Under the pieces are notes generated by a model, which was given only the letters and a program-made list of their open reading frames with translations, did no database searches and was not told the origin of the DNA. DNA of 64,000 nt from Limnanthes douglasii subsp. nivea (taxonomy: Eukaryota; Streptophyta; Magnoliopsida; Brassicales; Limnanthaceae), in NCBI GenBank assembly GCA_036936605.1, contig JAUPFV010000005.1:149731195-149795194 (forward strand). Reading direction: 5' to 3'. Both the position numbers and the translations under genes were made by a program. This document shows positions 8,666-20,309 of this stretch, piece by piece. Each line of letters opens with the position of its first letter. Positions within the stretch are counted from its first letter, which is position 1.

Positions 8666-11123
8666 TCACTTTTTCTTAGGCCTTCCGGAGCGTCTCTTAA
8701 CGTTCGGAGGCAGAACTTCAACGAAAGAAGGATCGTTAGCGCTGGACCCTTCGCCAAAATCAGTTAGAGCTGGTATGCTGAAAGAGTAACTTTCCCTGTA
8801 ATTCTTAACCGTAAAGAAGGGTTCTATTACAGTCAATGGATCTTGGTCAGTGTATTGTAATGCCGCTAGAGCATGAGCACATGGAAAACACTCTTGTTGC
8901 CATGATCCGCATGAACATTTGAAATCCAACAGATTAACAACAGCCACAGGAGTCGAAAATACTTCGAACATGGCGGAAGAGGACTTACGTACTACCCAAC
9001 TTCGGCACATGTCAACATTCTGCTTTAGCTGCTTCTCGTACTCGGGAACCAAATTAGTACTCCAGCTGAGACCTTCTTCGTATCTCCGTGAAACCTGAGT
9101 CATAAGCAAGACTCTAATGCAATCAATAAATTCAACAATTGGTAAGCCGCAATATTTTTTGATCTGATTGTTAAACGATTCAGCTGCGGTAGAAGCCATA
9201 GAGCCGTATCGCTTCCCTTTTACGTAAGCCTGGGCATACTTTTCAGGGGGTAAATTTGCAAGAAAATCACTCATTCTCTTACCACCTTCACATAAAAAAC
9301 CTGTTAGTATCTCTTTAAAAGTTCTTGACTGGGAGCATAAGCAAGACGGTGGAAGAAACTCAACATCTTTTTTTTATACTCCCTGTTAGTATGTTCCAGT
9401 TTGGCTCTCAAATTCTGCATGAGATGGAAATAACGGTACGCATGATAGCAGTTGGGATACAGGACAGAAACAGCATTAACAATACCAGAATGACGGTCTG
9501 AAATAAATGTGATCTGGCGATCCAGCAAATGTGGTTTCAAACACCCCAAAAACCACATCCAATTGTCCCAATCTTCAATGCTAACTACAGCAACAGCAAC
9601 AGGGAATAGTCCTGGAAAAAGGCAGATCAATTAAACACTACAACAGTATGGAAACGTTTAAAAATTGGCAACGATTCGCATGGTGTCCTGTAACAATTCG
9701 CAGCTTGTCATGCGAAATGTGTTTGACATTTTATTGTTCATGCAAACGGTTCGCAACTTGTTATATGAATTCGCAGCTTGTGGTAAACTTTAAATAATAC
9801 CCAACTCAAGATGCGATGTAAGTACAGTTTATTCAGCATAATACCTAATTCGCAGCCTCAAATGCGAAATGTGAGGACCACAACACTGCTTAATTCGCAT
9901 CACCTGGTGCGAATTGCATCAATATTTTCACACAAAAAACATCGTTCAGATTAACTAGATAAATGTAACTAACCGTTGTTTCCGTCCTTTGCTACAGCAG
10001 TGAGCAATGTACCCTTGTACTTGCCATATAAGTGGGTTCCATCAACAAACAACATTGGACGGCATGAATGAAAACCACTAAGGGACGAACCGAATGCTAC
10101 AAAACAACGCTTGAATCGGTTTCCAGCTGACAACTCCAACTGGCAGTCTGAAGTAATATCCTGGCTCTTCAAGCGTTTGAAGTATCCGCTTAGTAAACTA
10201 AAAGAACTTGAACTATCTCCAAAAACTCCCCTCATAGCCTTCTCTAAAGCATTCCATGACAAACGATAAGAGATATCAAGACCGTAATCTTGTTTGACAG
10301 TCGATTGTATGGTTTTGGCTGTCAACGAATGGCAGGTCCGGAGAGAATCCTGAATTTCCTCTGCAATCAAATCTGATGTCAAATGCCTGTGCCGCTTATG
10401 ATTATGCTTCTGGGAGAAAACAGGACTGCAAGTATGGTACGGGAAATGCTTCTTTATCGTCATAAGGCCGGTGCTTGAGTCAATAGATGCATAAACCCTC
10501 CATTTGCACCCACTTGTGAGCTTATTTTCACAATAAGCAGTGATCTTATTTGTTGTGTTGTGCAGGTATTTGAAAGAAAAACCACGCTCTAACGCAAACT
10601 TGCACAAGGATAACCTCAGACCGGCAGCACCTTCTTCAAAAGCTTGACCCACCCATGTAATAGCATCAGCCCAACCAGCAGTAGCAAGTTGTTTTTTCCT
10701 CTGATCAGAATTAACTAAACCGTTACTACTCTCCCCGCTAACTATTTGATCAAGAGATGGTTCTACCAAAACCAAGCTACGCTCTTTACACTTACCACCA
10801 GAATCCTTACCACCAGAGCTCTTATCAACATAACTTTTATTACCAGAACCCTTATCGAACACGTGTTGTTCTATGAGAAAACTAACCCGTTTTAAACGCT
10901 CCAAATCAAGATATAACACCAACCCAACAAAATCACTCTGGTTATTAAAGAAACAATTATTGTGATCCCCGCAGGAGTAAGTAATTAGGTACTCACCTGT
11001 GGCAAGCTCCTCCCACGTGTTCTCTACATAAGCTTGGATACTTTCGAAGCTTTCAAACTCGGTGAAAGGCACAATTGCAGTTTGGTGACCATATTTAAAA
11101 ATACAAACTCGTGATTTAGACAT
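8666..11123 (-). CDS. MULE-1 transposase (MuDR type), two exons, one frameshift
   Basis: The element's transposase, which would bind the terminal repeats and cut and join DNA in the nucleus. Exon 1 runs from 11123 to 9974, exon 2 from 9611 to 8666; the junction is in phase 1 and reads through DGNNGLFPVAVA. Exon 1 has an N-terminal region, the Mutator DNA-binding domain (CKFALERGFSFKYL to CKWRVYAS) and the first catalytic Asp in LFVDGTHLYGKYKG (near residue 361). Exon 2 has the second Asp in FISDRHSGI, the Glu in STAAESFNNQ, a SWIM zinc finger (CSCG...C.CAHA) and a basic end GRPKKK. Near 9317-9320, in a run of A (T on the coding strand), the frame shifts by one base: upstream it soon ends in TAA, and downstream the other frame continues the protein with no intron signal. 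Domains are otherwise complete, so the break looks recent. Confidence 0.85.
9694..9912. repeat. Palindromic motif cluster in the transposase intron
   Basis: The intron 9973-9612 holds a 26-base unit at 9694-9719 (CAATTCGCA, 8-base loop, TGCGAAATG), another pair near 9848-9868, and a near-perfect palindrome near 9892-9915 (AATTCGCATCACC... to TGCGAATT). Neither exon contains the motif. Confidence 0.8.
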
Positions 11124-11853
11124 CTCTTAACCTGGACAATACAAGTTATTAGTTATTAGTCTCAAAAACTAGGTGCAAAATATTTACTACTGGATCAAAC
11201 AATTCGCATCCTAAAGTGCGAATTGTGTATACATACACGCTCTATTCGCATCTTGTCCTGATATTTGTAGGTAACAAAGTCCTGATATTTGTCATTAGTC
11301 ACAAAACTGTGCAGATTATTTACTGCACCATCAAACAATTCGCATCATAACATGCGAAATGCGTACATACATCTAGTAATTCGCAGCCTGTCCTGATATT
11401 TGTGTATATCTACGTATATATATTCGCTGCCTGTCCTGATATTTCTATGTAACACCGATCCTGATATCTGTTTCGAAATACAATACTCTAACTGACCTAA
11501 AAACTCGTAATCTACACATTACCCACAAACTAAAGCAGTACCAAATTAGAATATAACATCAGAAAACAAGGACGTAACTATATAGTGAACAATATTAACG
11601 AAACAGATCACTATAACAAAAAAAAACAGAGAAAAGCTCGAAATCAGGCAATGGCATCTAAAAACAGTAGACTAGAACCTATTCCAACAGAGAAAACGAA
11701 TAAAAAACTTCGAAATCGGTAGGTAATTACCTAAAAAGCTCGCAACACGATTACTTGTAAGCTACAAGATTCCAAAAAGTCGTGATGAACTCCTGTACGT
11801 ATAAAACAGAGGTTAGACAGGTCTAACACAACAACTTACATAAAGAAACAAAC
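11124..11853 (-). other. Probable 5'-UTR intron of the transposase gene, with 26-bp palindromes
   Basis: On the minus strand a donor (CTAAAG then GTTTGT) lies at 11853-11852 and the ATG at 11123, so this stretch is probably an untranslated intron. It holds perfect 9-base-arm units at 11200-11225 (CAATTCGCA / TGCGAATTG) and a one-mismatch unit at 11336-11361, plus half-sites and several CCTGATATTTG phrases. No coding sequence is seen. Confidence 0.5.
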
Positions 11854-11990
11854 CTTTAGCAGCTTCCGATCACCGGAAAATGTGATTTAAACCCAGCTCG
11901 TGGTGGTTAGTAGGGTTAGGTGGTTAGAGCGGCTAACAAATTCAAATCTTCAAAAAGCAAGAAAAAATAGAAAGAAAACAGAAAATAACG

Positions 11991-12000
11991 TTTATATAGT
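11991..12000 (-). promoter_or_regulatory. TATA box in right TIR, for the transposase
   Basis: The minus strand reads ACTATATAAA at the inner edge of the right TIR, mirroring the left one. Transcription would start near 11965 and run leftwards through an untranslated exon (to 11854) into the transposase. Confidence 0.5.
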
Positions 12001-12147
12001 GGGTTAAGGGTAGTTAGGGTATTAAAATAAAGTTAGGTTGTTAGTGACAATAAGGTAGTTGAGATGGGTATTAAGTAACAATTGATCAAACCTTGGGTTG
12101 TAAGTGACAATTGAATAGTTGAGTGGGTACTTTAGGTGCAATTTCCC
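12000..12147 (-). repeat. MULE-1 right terminal inverted repeat
   Basis: Reverse complement of the left arm: strongest in the outer 32 bases, then GTTACTTAATACCCAT shared further in. It is about 30 bases longer than the left arm before the TATA box, so small indels separate the two arms. Confidence 0.75.
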
Positions 12148-12156
12148 ATTCTTTTA
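12148..12156. repeat. Target-site duplication, right copy, of MULE-1
   Basis: ATTCTTTTA, identical to 1952-1960. Confidence 0.88.
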
Positions 12157-13479
12157 TACAAAGGCTTTATTTTTTTCATTATATAAAAATGTATTATAGC
12201 TAAAAAAAAGTTAAAAATACTTATTGGTCTTTGTTTAATAATAAAAAAACTACATTAATGAATGAATTTTCTAATTTTATTTTTTTCCAATTCGAATTAT
12301 CATTTATTTCGTATATAACTTTATCCCATATATAATCTAATATTTGTTTTATATTTTTCATACAGTACTATTATTTAAATTTCCTAATATCACCTACTAC
12401 TCACATTTTTTAATACTATTAATATATCTATTATCTATTGATTATATAAATTTAATTTTCTTTCCGAAACATATGTTTTTTTTCTCAAACCAAAGCAGTG
12501 ACACTTTTTTATCATTTCTTGAACAAATAATATTTTGAAGTTGAACTATTTTTTTTATTTTTATTTTATTTTTATGGACTATTTTTTTAATAATTTCGAA
12601 CATATATTAAAACAATTACCGATTTTCTCTCCAAATTAGGTCAAAAGTCAAACTTATGAAAGTTTTGTGGTGGTTTATAGAGTTCAATAGTCAAATTAGT
12701 TAATATGGAAAACATCATTTTGTTGATTTATGACAACGGTAAATAATTCTATTCTATAATGATATTTTATTATTATTGTTTGTCTTTTTTCTTTGTTGGT
12801 GAAGAGATTTCGGTACATCAAAATAAGGAGCAGTCATGTCATGAATCAAAATAGTATCTCTCACAAAATAATTTCACGTTCTCTAAAAGACGGTACTAAC
12901 CATCATTTCTTAATTTTTGAATCACGAGCTTTGTAGTAGAAATCAAGTGCATATAATTTATAATATCCTGATTTTTTTGTTGTAATACTCGATAAAGTAA
13001 ATCAGTAATATTCGTAATCTCTTTTGCCACATGTAAAATAAACATAAATTCATACGATATTAACATTTTTATGGCAAACATCACCTCGTTGAGAAAAAAT
13101 TATCATTGGATACTAATACAATAAAACAAATTTTAGACTTAAATAAAATTTTATAATATTTGGAGGGACTGATCATATATTTTAAAAAAAATTACATAGA
13201 AAGTTTGGTACTACGATGCAGTTTGCGGGGACCCACGCTCACCCTAGTCCCTCTAGTTCTGCCCCTGAAGTTGAGAACTTTACTGAATATACTCATAAGG
13301 CTGTTTGATTTTGTATTATTTTGCGTTCATCGTCTCAGTATGTATTTTCGCTTGTATAAGGCTAGTTTGCGTGAATATTAAGCATTCATAAAAAATGAAA
13401 AATAAACCTCGAAAAATATGAAATTGAAACGTGGTATTTACCCTCTTTCACACTAGGATACAATAATTATCAATTACTT
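12157..13479. other. AT-rich intergenic DNA, no gene seen
   Basis: Very AT-rich with long T and A runs. The few open frames are short, hydrophobic and without recognisable domains. I see no repeat structure or RNA gene. Confidence 0.6.
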
Positions 13480-14060
13480 AAACAAATGAACCACAAAATT
13501 ATTTGAAATCTAGAATTAAGGTCTCTATGGTTTGTATATACATAAACTTTGTGTGAGGATTTCCCTTCCAAGCTGATTTAACAGAGCATTAAATCACAAA
13601 GGTTTGACAGAAAATGAAAAATAACCAAAAATAACCTCCTTAAGGAACGTCAATCCCAAATGAAGAGAAACAAGTTGTGTACAATTACTTATAATAGTAG
13701 GAATATAACTTGTGAACCGACTATTTCACAAGAACCATTTTTCAGACTATGCCTATGGTTTTGACACAAATTTGTACAGATTTTACATGAAAAATTATGA
13801 GAGCTTATATCTTATAGCTCCAGAAAAAAGAAGTTGGACAACAAATGAGGAAAGTCATCGCTAAATTTATAAAAAGACAAAACAAACTCTCTCAAATTAC
13901 TGAACTACTCACCTCAGAAGTTACTGCCCAATATATCCAAGGATTGTAATAAAGAATAAGACCCCAAACTTCAAGAAACAAAACCCACAAAATTGTTAGA
14001 CGATATATCGAGAGAGATACAATTAGAACAAGATTCTGGAGGGAACGTGAAGTTAATCAT
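13480..14060 (-). pseudogene. BRI1-like leucine-rich-repeat receptor fragment
   Basis: Read on the minus strand, broken frames give consecutive LRR units: CISLDISSNNFVG, then LGSYSLLQSLDI, then FSNLREFVLSFYKFSDDFP, then ICTNLCQN, then a unit with SNCTQLVSLHL, then LNQLGREI...QSL. The order and wording match the LRR region just before the island domain of plant BRI1, the brassinosteroid receptor kinase. Several stops (for example TGA near 13987) and frame changes make it a pseudogene. Neither the island domain, the transmembrane segment nor the kinase is present, so it is a fragment of perhaps 170 residues. It could derive from BRI1 itself or a BRI1-like paralogue. How it came here is unknown; no target duplication was found around it. 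Confidence 0.62.
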
Positions 14061-14738
14061 ATTCTATAAATATGATGAAGAAAAAACTTGAAAAGTGAAG
14101 AAAAAACTAATAAAACATGAGAGATAAAATACTTATTTCTAAAAGTGAGTTTTTTTTCGGACTAAAATATAGTTCAGGGTTTAAGTTCTGCCATTGCAGA
14201 ACTTCAGCCCTGGTTTTCAAGAGAGCAAACATTTACATTCATAACATTTCGACGAGAGAGAAAATCAAAAAAATGGAAAGAATAATGAGAAGGTTAGTAG
14301 GTCGGGTTAGATTATTTAATTAATTTAGGTTAGGTTTAACCATGTTCAATTAATTATTAATTTTAAAAAATAGAATATAATAAATAAAAAATAATATGTA
14401 ATAAACCGTACGTAATAAAAGTTAAAAATAAAAAAAATGAATATTAGGTAAAATACAATAAAAATGAATTTTTAAATATTTATTATATTCATGTGGCGTC
14501 CTATGTGGACGTTAACATGATGGAGATAATGATATAATTAGATAGGTCATTGGGATACTAAACTTACAACAAATTTTCTACTCTTTGGTGTGGTTATGGA
14601 TTTGCAAAATTTGACATAAAAAAATATTAGTAAGTTACAAAAATAAACAAAAAATACTATTTAAAAACAAATGGTAAACATAAAAACTAATCATATTTTT
14701 AACCTCTTTCGATTTTAGACTTGATTATAATAGATGGT

Positions 14739-14772
<34 letters not shown>

Positions 14773-14953
14773 ATTACTATTTGATATAATTAATATATTA
14801 GTTTATTTATTTTCATAAACTATAATAAATGATTAGCTGACCTACAGAGAATTCTGACTAGATTCAAGACTCGTTATGATGTATTTTGTAATTTGTTATG
14901 TCATTTTACATCAAAATATCGTCGAAAGTTCGACTAAATAATTTCTATCAAAG

Positions 14954-15029
<76 letters not shown>

Positions 15030-15721
15030 GTAGTTTGAAATAATAATGGGTAAAAAAATTATGGTAAATGTATTCGTATTTAGACTCGCCATTTGTCTTA
15101 GTAGTATGGCTTGCAAACATTCATTTGAGTTCAAGTATCAAAAATTTGTCTCGTATTTTGTAATGATCATAATTTGCTAAGCGTTAATTCTCTTATAAAA
15201 TTTGGTCTCAACTTCAAGTGATCGTTGACATATATCATGAAATACTGAATCTTGAGTTATTACTAATATGTGGCGTGTCATGCATCTCATGTGCATCGTT
15301 GGTCTTCTACTTTTATAACTACGTACACATGAGTGAAGTACAGTAATGATATTTGACATTCATGATTGTTAAAAGCATAGAATTTGCTGATTTTCCGATG
15401 AGATTGATCTGAATTATTACGAAATCAAGATCTGTCCCACATATAAAGAGGATATTATGGATGTTCGTTTAAGACCATAATGAAATGTATGTACACAAAT
15501 ATATTTTTATATATAAAATAATTAATCATGTAATATATACATTTTTATATATATTAACCTTGTAGTGTTTGAGCTTGAGATGTAAAATAATCTCTTTTAA
15601 AATGCATGGGGTAAAAAAACACTAGTAAACTTTTATCTAAAGTTCAATAGGTTACATAGATTACTAAAAATTGAATGTAGCATATTTTGTCTCATTTATT
15701 ATCGTATTAATCTATGGCATT
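14061..15721. other. Intergenic AT-rich DNA with a hairpin and two TA microsatellites
   Basis: No gene is seen. A 38-base imperfect inverted repeat lies at 14175-14212 (inner arms AAGTTCTGC / GCAGAACTT). TA dinucleotide tracts lie at about 14739-14766 and 14955-15026; open frames over the second one are artefacts of the repeat. Confidence 0.6.
14955..15026. repeat. (TA)n microsatellite, about 72 bp
   Basis: An uninterrupted run of alternating T and A; a shorter one lies at 14739-14766. Confidence 0.95.
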
Positions 15722-16099
15722 TGATGAGTCCGGATAACTTAACTACTGCCTACTGTGATTTCTGGACAAGGGCAATTCGGACACAAACTGTCCACCGAAC
15801 TATCCGGACAGGACAAAAGTATAAAATGACTAAACACCTTTTGACTAAGCTATGTGCTAATCAACTTATTAAGTAAATGGGTCCTTAAACTTGACCAGGT
15901 TCTATAATTTGACCCAAAAGCCCATGGGTCCATAATTAAGGGTATAAATACCCCAACTACTTTCATAATGAGGGAAATGAACATTTAATACAACTAGGAA
16001 ACTCAAATATCTCACTAATAAACACCCAAACATTTAATACTCTCAAAACTTTCCAAAACACTTAACAAAATTACCCTCATCTTAAAGTAAACCTCACCA
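15722..16099 (+). repeat. Gypsy-A 5' LTR
   Basis: 378 bases, TG...CA, matching 34632-35010 throughout. A promoter-like GGGTATAAATACCCC lies at about 15939-15953. Confidence 0.88.
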
Positions 16100-16145
16100 A
16101 ATTGACGACCATAGTGGGAGGAGGAGGTGCCTGAATCTAGCATTC
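16100..16145 (+). promoter_or_regulatory. Gypsy-A primer-binding site and leader
   Basis: AATTGACGACCATAGTGGGA follows the LTR directly. The same leader, including GAGGTGCC and CATTCAAAAC, follows the LTR of Gypsy-C on the minus strand (50448 downwards), which identifies it as internal sequence and this LTR as the 5' one. I did not match the primer tRNA. Confidence 0.65.
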
Positions 16146-17639
16146 AAAACCAGCAAAAAAAAAACTGTTTTGATATTAGTTAAAAATAAGTTACTACTCT
16201 TTATTGGTTTGATGAAATTTACAGGTGTTCGGAAATATTTTAAGGAAGGGGTTGTATCTTCAATATTAGTTTTATCTTATTACGTGGCAGAGTATGATTT
16301 TTTGCTTTAACTATTTGCATAATAAAAAAAATGAAAAATCAATGCTTATTATGAGAATAATTCTCCGAAGGGTGTTCATGAAGACTTTATGCATCATCTG
16401 ATTCCTTCACCGATGATATGGTCATTAAATATTATGTTTGACAACATACTTGTGGGACAATATACTTGTGGGACTATTTTTTGAAAAAAAGAGAGTAAAA
16501 AAACAATTATCATCGGATTCGATTGCTAATGGGATACAATCTTGTATTAGATCCAAAAATGATGTGATAACTAAAAGTACATGATCAATTGTAAAGAGAG
16601 ATTATGGTTTATATATTTCGTATCGACTTTCATGGATTGCGTTAGAGAAATATAGGAAAGTTATTTACAAAGATAGTTTATACTTAATTTAATTTGGTTA
16701 AATTACTTTAAATCTTTAGAGAGTCTTGATATAACAAGTGACTACTCTCTCGAATATACTAATGAAACTAATTATTTTATTTTATTTGGATCTTGTATCA
16801 ACGTTTTTCCATTTTTCGTCCATTTTTATCCATTGGTAAAATTTTCTTGATATGAGCCATGCCTAAATATGAAAAAAATAATAAGTTCTTAAATGTGAAT
16901 TATGAATCTTGTGTAAATTTATAATAGTTGGTCGTGAATTGTTGGTTATATCATACAAAAGTCGCAAATGAAATGGTAAAAATGAAATGAAAATTGCAAA
17001 CATCAACTATCAATCGCGAATAATATATTAAACAAAAAACATGAACCATCTTTTGCTCGATCTTTTAAACACGCTTCACGAGTTTAGCGGAGAATAAATT
17101 GTAAAACGTGATATACATATTATTATAAAATGTGAGTCATGATTCACGTGTTACTCATGACGCGACTCATGAATATTATGGAATTACAATATGCAAATCA
17201 TAAATCACTTTTAATAACAATACAAATCGCGAGCATTAAAAATTAAAAAATTCTGAAATCGCCAAAAGTTTATCGTAATATGAATTAAAAATTGATATAT
17301 TATTACATGTTTTTCTATCATAAGTATATATGTATTTTCCTGATTGCATTTGATGAAGTTGGATCAGAAGATATGGATAACTTGTTATGGTTTCTTGAGA
17401 TGTTGAAACCTCACCTGATGGACCATCAAATAATAATGTTGAAACCTCACTAGTTAATATCATTTGTTCTTCGTTTCCCTATTGTTATCAAACCTAATTT
17501 ATTTCATGTTATTGGTAATTCAAAGTATGCATTCAGGAGTACACCCTCAAATGCTGGGGTAATGATGGTTCACAAGTTTTAGGAAAGTGATTATGTCTTT
17601 AATCTTAGTATGTACATTAAATATATAAAGGATCTTATT

Positions 17640-18235
17640 GATGATAAAGGTAAAAAAATTCAATTTTTTTTCCAAAATTTACATATAGAAAGATATTCAT
17701 GTGCATTTTTTAAAAGAAAACTATATGGTTGCATGGCCTTTAGTCATGCTGAGTTTTTTAACCATCAAATCAAAGGTTTTTGTAGTCTTCAAATCAAAGG
17801 TTTGATACGAAATCAACCATACTTTCAAATCAAAGGTTTGTGTAGTCTTCAAATCAAAGATTTGTAGTCATAAAACTTATGAATGTTAATCTTATGTATT
17901 TCAAATATTCTTGTGGTATGTGGAAAATAAATTCTTTTTCTTGCTCATTTCATGGCAGCCATACTATTCATTAAGGATAATCATATGAAATATATCGAGC
18001 CATACTATTATACAAACTAGTATATGGAAACTTACTCATATATCATTCTAACTTTGACTACTTTTATTTAAGCCTCTGCATCTAGTATTTGTTCTTCATA
18101 AATTCTCCCTCCAAAATTGAAACACAAAGCTAGCAGAAGTGTATTCCATCCAGAAAGAGAAGTACTAATCTAAATATAAAATGTATTGGTTCTTTTAAAT
18201 TCGGTCATAGTGGACGTTCATGCCAATATTTTTTA
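17640..18235 (+). pseudogene. MULE transposase C-terminal fragment, plus strand
   Basis: Frames read HIERYSCAFFKRKLYGCMAF, then AEFFNHQIKGFCSL, matching the MULE-1 region around the catalytic Glu (YGSMASTAAESFNNQIK). Here the AES has become AEF, so the Glu remains but its surroundings are changed. Further on, CGMWKINSFSCSFHGSH is a degraded SWIM finger, and a zinc-knuckle-like end (CIGSFKFGHSGRSC) follows. Short direct repeats of AAATCAAAGGTTTG interrupt it at 17765-17865. It is opposite in orientation to the remnant at 22294-24600. Confidence 0.6.
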
Positions 18236-18239
18236 TAAG

Positions 18240-20309
18240 ATGAATGTAATTGTAAACATTTTAGTTTTTTATTTCTCTTTTGTTAGCTATATGTGTATTT
18301 CCATTTGTTCTATTTCAGACACGAATCATGAGTAGCGTACCACATCTAATATAACAATGTTTGAATTAAAAATATTTTCTTCTTGAAATACACGGGTTTA
18401 GAAAAACATGAATTCTCTTTGACATTAATCGCGAATCAATATGTTTAAAACTTCAATTTTTTGGAGCGTAATCATTATCAAAAGCTAAGCACGTATATCT
18501 TTAGTAATAACCGTAAATCAATATCCATATAACTAACAAAACGCAAATCATTATACAACTAACCACGAGTCACAAATAACATGTAACCAAAATAACAGAT
18601 TTTCTTCTTTTGATAAACAAGTTTCGATAAGCGTGAATCATTTTAAATATTAATTGCGAATAAATATCTATAAAACTACCAACTTTTTTGGAGCAACTTT
18701 TAATATAGTCATAAAAGTAAATCAAAAGATAAACGCAAATCATCTTTAACAATAATATAAAATCGTTTTCTAATTAATCATGACTCGTAAATAATACGTA
18801 ACCAACACCATGCAATTTATAGAGCTATACAATTCACTAAGTGTTGCATTGTGAATCCTTATAAAACAACACACGTGAATCATTACATTATGTAAAACCA
18901 GAGTCATGAAACAAAATGTGAATAATATTGTTTTTTAGATGCCAACTACATCATATATTATTACAGAAAATACATTAATATTAGACAAAGAAATACCAAT
19001 GTTCGAAGTATATCACTTATTACCAATACTTGTTTGTGTTTGCATAATTGAGAAAAATATGAAATACAAATTTTGAAATGTAATAGTCTAAAAGCCATCA
19101 ATTCTTTCATTTTCAATAAAATACCTAGCAAACTCACTTACTAGTAGGTCACAATCGATTGTTCTTGATTTTTATTGTGGGTTAGTTTAGGGCATTTTGA
19201 CTTTAAATCATTAAATTTGCAAAAACATATTATTTGTAAGTATTTAGACTGTTAGAAAACATAAATCATGTAGTAATACAAATCTCGAAGTTAAGTGCTT
19301 TAAACTGTTAAATTACACAAACAAGGAAACTTTATTTACAAATAATGAATCATGAAATAATATATAACACAAATCATGTTGTGTATAAATAAAAGGGGTT
19401 GTATCGAAAATCATTATATGATATAAAATACGAATACTTAGGAGGAGAATAAGTAGTGAGAATATTAGATAACTTAAAAAAAATGTTTACTTTCTTTCTT
19501 GTTTTACCTTTTGTGTTTTTTTATTTTGAAAACAAAGGATTATAGTTCTTTGCTTCTCATTTTGAAGGTTTATTATTAATAATAACCGGTGGTTTATTCA
19601 ACCAAGTGGTGCTAAGGTGTAGATAGGAACGAGGTCATAACTAATTTTGTTAGAAATTTTGCGTCAAACATCAACTATATATTTAAAATATTTCCTTTGC
19701 TTTATCAATGTTTACATTTAAGATTATGTTTTATAATTTCTTTTATTTTTAGTATCGGAATAAGTTAAATTAGTATATACATTTTTACCATTTCATGTGT
19801 TGAAATAAAAAATGATTTATTAGGTCTTTTTAAAATACCCTCAAAGTTAGGGCAAGACTAATGTATACTCCATCAATAATCTGTACAACATGTTTCGAAA
19901 ATTAGAGTCAACAAATTATCAAAAAAGAAGACATATTATAAAGCACGAACCATGAACGAATGTATTATATAAGCGCAAATGCATGGTAACCGCAAACAAA
20001 TGCATAATATATACGTCAATCGTGTATGTTTCCACATCATATACACTACTATATATTCTAAATGCGAATGAAAACAATAATGTGTATCTTGTGGTCAAGT
20101 CATTCGTCATTGGCTACGCCCATCAAATCACTCATAAAAATTAAATCAGATAGGTTAATTTGTGGTATTGTTTGAAGTTAGAAATATTGTCGGATTATAA
20201 AATTCCCAATATTTTTGCCAATCTATTTCTTATAACTTCTGCAAAAAAAACCCAGATAAAGAGAATGAAGAATAGAACTAATAACAAACGAAAAATATAA
20301 AGAAAAATA
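18240..20309. other. Non-coding MULE interior with dispersed CGAATCAT-like motifs
   Basis: No gene is seen. Short variants of RCGAATCAT/CGTGAATCAT recur irregularly (for example near 18320, 18426, 18540, 18630, 18733, 18867, 19345, 20330), continuing a pattern that begins near 16900. Confidence 0.45.

Larger units (their letters stand above)
1961..12147. mobile_element. MULE-1, complete Mutator-like element with transposase and Ulp1-like gene
   Basis: A 10.2-kb DNA transposon of the Mutator superfamily. Its first 32 bases and the reverse complement of its last 32 bases align with few mismatches; the strongest stretch is TACCCACTCAACTA. Looser similarity continues for 115-150 bases to a TATA box on each side, and a perfect 9-bp duplication flanks the whole. 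Inside are two convergent genes: a nine-exon plus-strand gene with a Ulp1-like end (2884-7251) and a minus-strand MuDR-type transposase (11123-8666). This resembles the known plant MULE class that carries Ulp1-like passengers (Kaonashi/KI-MULE type). The intact duplication suggests a fairly recent insertion, but the transposase has a frameshift and the passenger gene a stop, so this copy is probably not autonomous. The non-coding parts are packed with a TTCGCA/TGCGAA repeat. Confidence 0.88.

Noticed and set aside
13160..13381. 73-codon plus frame before the LRR relic
   Set aside because: No domain, AT-rich context and no splice or promoter evidence.
14911..15134. Two open frames of Tyr-Ile repeats
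   Set aside because: Translation of the TA microsatellite.
16080..16145. Gypsy-A 5' LTR as a solo LTR
   Set aside because: It is followed by a PBS and leader shared with Gypsy-C, and it pairs with the LTR at 34632 by near-identical target duplication.
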